In this document: piece after piece, positions 61,700 to 64,000 of the stretch
Layout of the letters: each line of letters opens with the position of its first letter
Position numbering within the stretch: position 1 is the stretch's first letter
Assembly (NCBI RefSeq): GCF_013349955.1
Contig: NZ_JABVXC010000002.1
Coordinates: forward strand, 337,623 to 401,622
Reading direction: 5' to 3'
Source: Onishia taeanensis
Lineage (GTDB): Bacteria; Pseudomonadota; Gammaproteobacteria; Pseudomonadales; Halomonadaceae
Length of the DNA stretch: 64,000 nucleotides
Made by a program: the position numbers and the translations under genes
The notes under the pieces: generated by a model
Seen by the model: the letters and a program-made list of their open reading frames with translations, nothing else
The model's database searches: none
Told to the model about the DNA's origin: nothing

Positions 61700-64000
61700 G
61701 GGGTCCTTCCTGTGATTTCTGCCCAGCGTTTTTCTAGCCGCTTGGAGGAAACGGGCTCTAGGGTGCCGAGCTGCTGGGCGAAAAGCGACACGCGCAGTTC
61801 CTCTATCCACCAGCCGAACTCAGTGAGCTCAGGGTCCTCGGGGCCTTGGCGACGCCCGGCCTCGCGGCGTTTGGCAAGACGCGTCTCGAAGTCCTGAATG
61901 TCCTGCATCAGCATCTGGTCACGATTGCGCTCTCTAGGGGCCTTCTCGAGGCGGATCTGTGCGGCTTCCATATAGCGCGGATACTGTTCGAGCCAGGCAC
62001 CTGCTTCAACCACGAAGCCCGGATGCACCAACCGCTGCATCTGTGCCTTTAGATCACTGTACACCAGCGCCAAGGCGAAGCTGAGATTGCCCTTCAACGC
62101 CTTGGTCACTGCCAGATGGCCGTTCAGGGCGCGCTCCAGCACCTTCACCAGATGCTCGCCGTGGGGCAGCAACTGCTCACGGGTCTCGACCAGGCGTGTC
62201 TCGAGCGCTTCACGCGAGCGCGGCAGCGGGTCCACCGCCACCACCTGCAGGAACACGGCCTCGACGAGATCGTCGATGAGCTGACGCTTGCTGCCCACCT
62301 TGGCGAACAGCAGGGCGCACTTGTCGAGCCCTTTCACCCGCTTGAGCTCACGCACCGCCTCGGGGGCACGCTGCATGGCCAGCCGCTTGATGCCATGACG
62401 ATGCGCCTCGCGGGCCTTGGCGGGATGCTCAAAGAGCTCGACGGAGAGCCCCTCGGTAGCCTCGACCAATGCCGGGAAGGCCTCGACGCGAATGCCGGCC
62501 TGGGTAGTCACCCGCGATTCGGGCAGGGCCGCCTCGGGAAGATCCTCGAGCACCTGCTGCTGGCCCGTTGCCTGCTCCGCCAGTGCCTGGGCACCTTCGC
62601 TTGCCGCCTTGGCGAAGCGACGCTCCAGCTCGACCGGATCACGCCCCTCGCCTAACACCTTGCCGTCGTGATCGACCACGCTCAGGTTCATGCGCAGGTG
62701 GGGCTCGAGCTGATCGACCTGCCAGTCATCGGGACCCAGGCGCAGGCCGGTCTTGACGCGCAGGAAGTCACCGAGGGCGGCAGTCAAGGAGACATCATCG
62801 GGCGTCAGGGTCGCCAGGGCCGCATCCACCCAGTCGGGGATCGGCACCACCTGTCGACGCACGGACTTGGGCAGCGATTTCATCAGCGCGATGCACTTCT
62901 CGCGCAAGAGCCCCGGCACCAGCCATTCGAGTCGCTCGACGGGCAGTTGGGAGAGCATCGCCGCCGGCACCGTCAGGGTCACGCCATCGTCGCTGGCGCC
63001 GGGCTTGAAGTGGTAGCGCAGCGGGTAGCGCACCCCGCCGAGCTGGAGTTCATCCGGATACTGTTCCTCGGTGACATCCTCGGCACCGCGGGCCATCAAT
63101 GCCTCGCGGTCGAACTTGAGGATGTCGGGATCCTGGGCCTCGGCCTTCTTCCGCCAGGCCTCGAAGCCCTTGCCATTGATGATGTCGGCAGGCAGCCGCT
63201 GGTCGTAGAAATCGAACAGCGTCTCTTCGTCGACCAGAATATCGCGCTTGCGGGCACGATCCTCGAGGTCTTCGACTTCCTCGATCAGCGAGCGGTTGTA
63301 GGCGAAGAAATCCGCCTTGGTGCGATACTCCCCTTCGACCAGGGCACGGCGAATCAAGAGTTCACGCGCCTCGGCCGGGGCGATCGGCCCATAGTGGACG
63401 CGGCGCCGATTGACGATGGGCAAGCCGAACAGGGTCACCTGCTCGAAGGCCACCACCTGGGCCCGCTTCATTTCCCAGTGGGGCTCGCTGTAGGTGCGCT
63501 TGACCAGATGACCGGCCAGCGGCTCGATCCACTGCGGTTCGATGCGTGCCACCTCGCGGGCGAACAGCTTGGACGTCTCGACCAGCTCGCCGGCCATGAT
63601 CCACTTCGGCCGCTTGCGACCCAGGCCGGAACTCGGGTGAACCTGAAACTTGCGATTGCGGGCCCCAAGGTAGTCGCGGGTTTCGAGCAACTGGCCAATA
63701 TTCGACAACAGGCCGGTCAACAGCGCCTGATGCATTGCGGTGGTATTCTCGCGGCGGCGCTTGGCTCGCGCTTCGTCGTCTTCCGGCAGCGGCGCCGGAG
63801 CCGGCACCTTGATGCCCATGTCGTTAAGCAGCTGACGCAGCTGGCGGAAGGTGTCGTGCCACTCTCGCAGGCGCAGATAGCTCAGGAAATGATCGCGGCA
63901 CCAGCGCCGCAGCCGATTGCCGGAGAGCTCTTCGCGAGCCGCCTCGAAGCCGGCCCACAGGTTCAACCAGGCGACGAAGTCGGAGTCCTGATCCTTCCAG
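61696..64000 (-). CDS. hrpA: ATP-dependent RNA helicase HrpA, 3' part only
   Basis: The frame is open to the right edge of the window, so the start and helicase motor (DEAH) lie outside. The visible 767 residues begin DQDSDFVAWLNLWAGFEAAREELSGNRLRRWCRDHFLSYLRLREW, matching the HrpA segment after the OB fold, and continue through GPIAPAEARELLIRRALVEGEY and the DUF3418 C-terminal domain (LTVPAAMLSQLPVERLEWLVPGLLREKC). E. coli HrpA is about 1300 residues. Translationally coupled to the downstream KAS III gene. Confidence 0.93.
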   Translation of the reverse strand, partial: WKDQDSDFVAWLNLWAGFEAAREELSGNRLRRWCRDHFLSYLRLREWHDTFRQLRQLLNDMGIKVPAPAPLPEDDEARAKRRRENTTAMHQALLTGLLSNIGQLLETRDYLGARNRKFQVHPSSGLGRKRPKWIMAGELVETSKLFAREVARIEPQWIEPLAGHLVKRTYSEPHWEMKRAQVVAFEQVTLFGLPIVNRRRVHYGPIAPAEARELLIRRALVEGEYRTKADFFAYNRSLIEEVEDLEDRARKRDILVDEETLFDFYDQRLPADIINGKGFEAWRKKAEAQDPDILKFDREALMARGAEDVTEEQYPDELQLGGVRYPLRYHFKPGASDDGVTLTVPAAMLSQLPVERLEWLVPGLLREKCIALMKSLPKSVRRQVVPIPDWVDAALATLTPDDVSLTAALGDFLRVKTGLRLGPDDWQVDQLEPHLRMNLSVVDHDGKVLGEGRDPVELERRFAKAASEGAQALAEQATGQQQVLEDLPEAALPESRVTTQAGIRVEAFPALVEATEGLSVELFEHPAKAREAHRHGIKRLAMQRAPEAVRELKRVKGLDKCALLFAKVGSKRQLIDDLVEAVFLQVVAVDPLPRSREALETRLVETREQLLPHGEHLVKVLERALNGHLAVTKALKGNLSFALALVYSDLKAQMQRLVHPGFVVEAGAWLEQYPRYMEAAQIRLEKAPRERNRDQMLMQDIQDFETRLAKRREAGRRQGPEDPELTEFGWWIEELRVSLFAQQLGTLEPVSSKRLEKRWAEITGRTP

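Overview
The window looks like chromosomal DNA of a moderately halophilic gammaproteobacterium, most likely Halomonadaceae (Halomonas-like). This is an inference from the GC-rich coding bias, the choline-to-glycine-betaine genes betIBA, FadE with a PsrA-type box, PstSCAB with a Pho box, MlaA and HrpA. No rRNA or species marker is present.

Layout. 1-560: minus-strand tRNAs, three identical tRNA-Asn in 104-bp units and one tRNA-Met. 640-5880: osmoprotection, an orphan choline/betaine-binding protein divergent from betI-betB-betA around a BetI operator. 5880-9400: a one-strand curli locus (csgA-like, csgC/csgH-like, csgB-like, csgF, csgG) with no csgD or csgE beside it. 9480-18640: fadE, an SLC13/RCK transporter, a quinone oxidoreductase, a possible GNAT protein, a glycerophosphodiesterase and motAB. 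18675-31500: a large minus-strand cobalamin region. cobT-cbiB-cobD-cobU-cobS-cobC and a degenerate CobU-like gene form the upstream part. A sigma70-like promoter and a cobalamin riboswitch follow, driving btuB-btuF-btuC-btuD-cobO-cobQ. These genes cover uptake, adenosylation, nucleotide-loop assembly and amidation; corrin-ring genes are not in the window. 31690-36000: small proteins, a DadA-like oxidase, a second CobO, a YebE-like protein and a GFA-like protein.

36060-38950 differs from everything around it. It holds small minus-strand genes, partly AT-rich, separated by imperfect hairpins with the ends and extrahelical bases of integron attC sites. It reads as a cassette array without an integrase (CALIN). 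It carries higBA, a broken C39-like peptidase gene, a small orphan protein and two membrane-anchored orphans. The broken gene contains a perfect 41-bp palindrome; a 5-bp insertion that perfects it also explains the frameshift, as expected of quasipalindrome-templated mutation.

39010-48760: a DUF523 protein, an HTH-GST fusion, a SleB/CwlJ-like hydrolase, and an acyl-CoA catabolic group (acyl-CoA dehydrogenase, SDR, acyl-CoA synthetase, TetR regulator, thiolase) with shared TetR-type operators. 48830-53350: pstSCAB with a Pho box. 53540-64000: an MFS efflux pump, a chemoreceptor, transaldolase, a STAS/PP2C pair with a degenerate receiver, mlaA, a KAS III enzyme and the 3' part of hrpA, which runs off the window.

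Short tandem arrays with 12-18-bp units recur at gene ends, leaders and linkers across the window; several keep the reading frame.
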